This document shows positions 63,970-64,000 of a stretch of DNA of 64,000 nucleotides, in pieces. Position numbers and translations under genes: made by a program. The notes under the pieces were generated by a model. The model was given only the letters and a program-made list of their open reading frames with translations, did not search any database and was not told the DNA's origin. The DNA is from Nonlabens marinus S1-08 (GTDB lineage Bacteria; Bacteroidota; Bacteroidia; Flavobacteriales; Flavobacteriaceae), in the NCBI RefSeq assembly GCF_000831385.1, contig NZ_AP014548.1, forward strand, positions 868,001-932,000. The letters run 5' to 3'. Within the stretch, counting starts at the first letter, position 1, and each line of letters opens with the position of its first letter.

Positions 63970-63985
63970 CGCTTTCGCGAAAGCG
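63970..63985. repeat. 16-bp palindrome copy 19 (intergenic)
   Basis: Exact copy, symmetry to 20 bp (63968-63987), 36 bp after the erythromycin-esterase-family stop, at the window edge. Confidence 0.95.
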
Positions 63986-64000
63986 AATTAATGTTCTTGA

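Noticed and set aside
20..63985. CRISPR array or IS terminal repeats as explanation of the 16-bp repeat
   Set aside because: Spacing is in kilobases, there are no spacers, no cas or transposase genes, and no conserved flanks.

Overview
The window looks like a chromosomal segment of a marine-type Flavobacteriaceae (Bacteroidetes). Supporting signs are a SusC/SusD outer-membrane uptake pair, lipoproteins with Bacteroidetes lipoboxes, a three-subunit succinate dehydrogenase with one cytochrome b subunit, a single-chain glycyl-tRNA synthetase, TAnnTTTG-type promoters, A-rich leaders in place of strong Shine-Dalgarno sites, and low GC. The genus is a guess (Nonlabens/Dokdonia-like); no rRNA or tRNA gene was seen.

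Layout. 1-13900 is a surface-polysaccharide cluster: the end of rmlD, an FkbM methyltransferase, a Wzx flippase, two GT4 glycosyltransferases, a SAM methyltransferase, three polymerase/ligase-type membrane proteins, UDP-glucuronate decarboxylase, an initiating phosphoglycosyltransferase, a GT2 enzyme and a PaaK/CapK-like adenylating enzyme. 13950-18100 is a purD block with two small membrane families, DUF4254 and a GT9 enzyme. 18200-24080 holds lipoproteins, a 1135-residue outer-membrane barrel protein, an M20 amidohydrolase, and a displaced second copy of the barrel gene's last 84 bp. 24200-34740 is mostly housekeeping: glyS, comF, a methionine-type aminotransferase with an omega-amidase, a TlpA thioredoxin, and a LytS/LytTR two-component system. 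34811-38330 is sdhCAB. 38596-45653 is an orphan SusC/SusD locus with two PKD-type lipoproteins and no glycosidase. 46221-50100 is a three-gene set: a DUF1704/QEGLA (MATCAP-like) metallopeptidase, a GshB-like ATP-grasp ligase and an AstE/AspA (M14-type) zinc hydrolase. 50265-57106 has a sortilin/BNR protein, aminopeptidase P and a CNNM/CBS protein. 57223-58667 is a two-gene islet with a proteasome-like Ntn-hydrolase and a 53-residue partner. The end has an AI-2E family transporter and a pcm / unknown / erythromycin-esterase operon.

The strongest non-genic signal is a 16-bp perfect palindrome, CGCTTTCGCGAAAGCG. I found it 15 times exactly, 3 times with one mismatch, and once split by a second 20-bp palindrome: 19 sites in 64 kb, about one per 3.5 kb and more evenly spaced than random. 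Ten lie inside genes in all three codon phases (A-F-A-K-A, R-F-R-E-S or L-S-R-K-R) and nine between genes. The best candidates for an undescribed system are this palindrome family, the Ntn-hydrolase islet, and the DUF1704/ATP-grasp/M14 trio.
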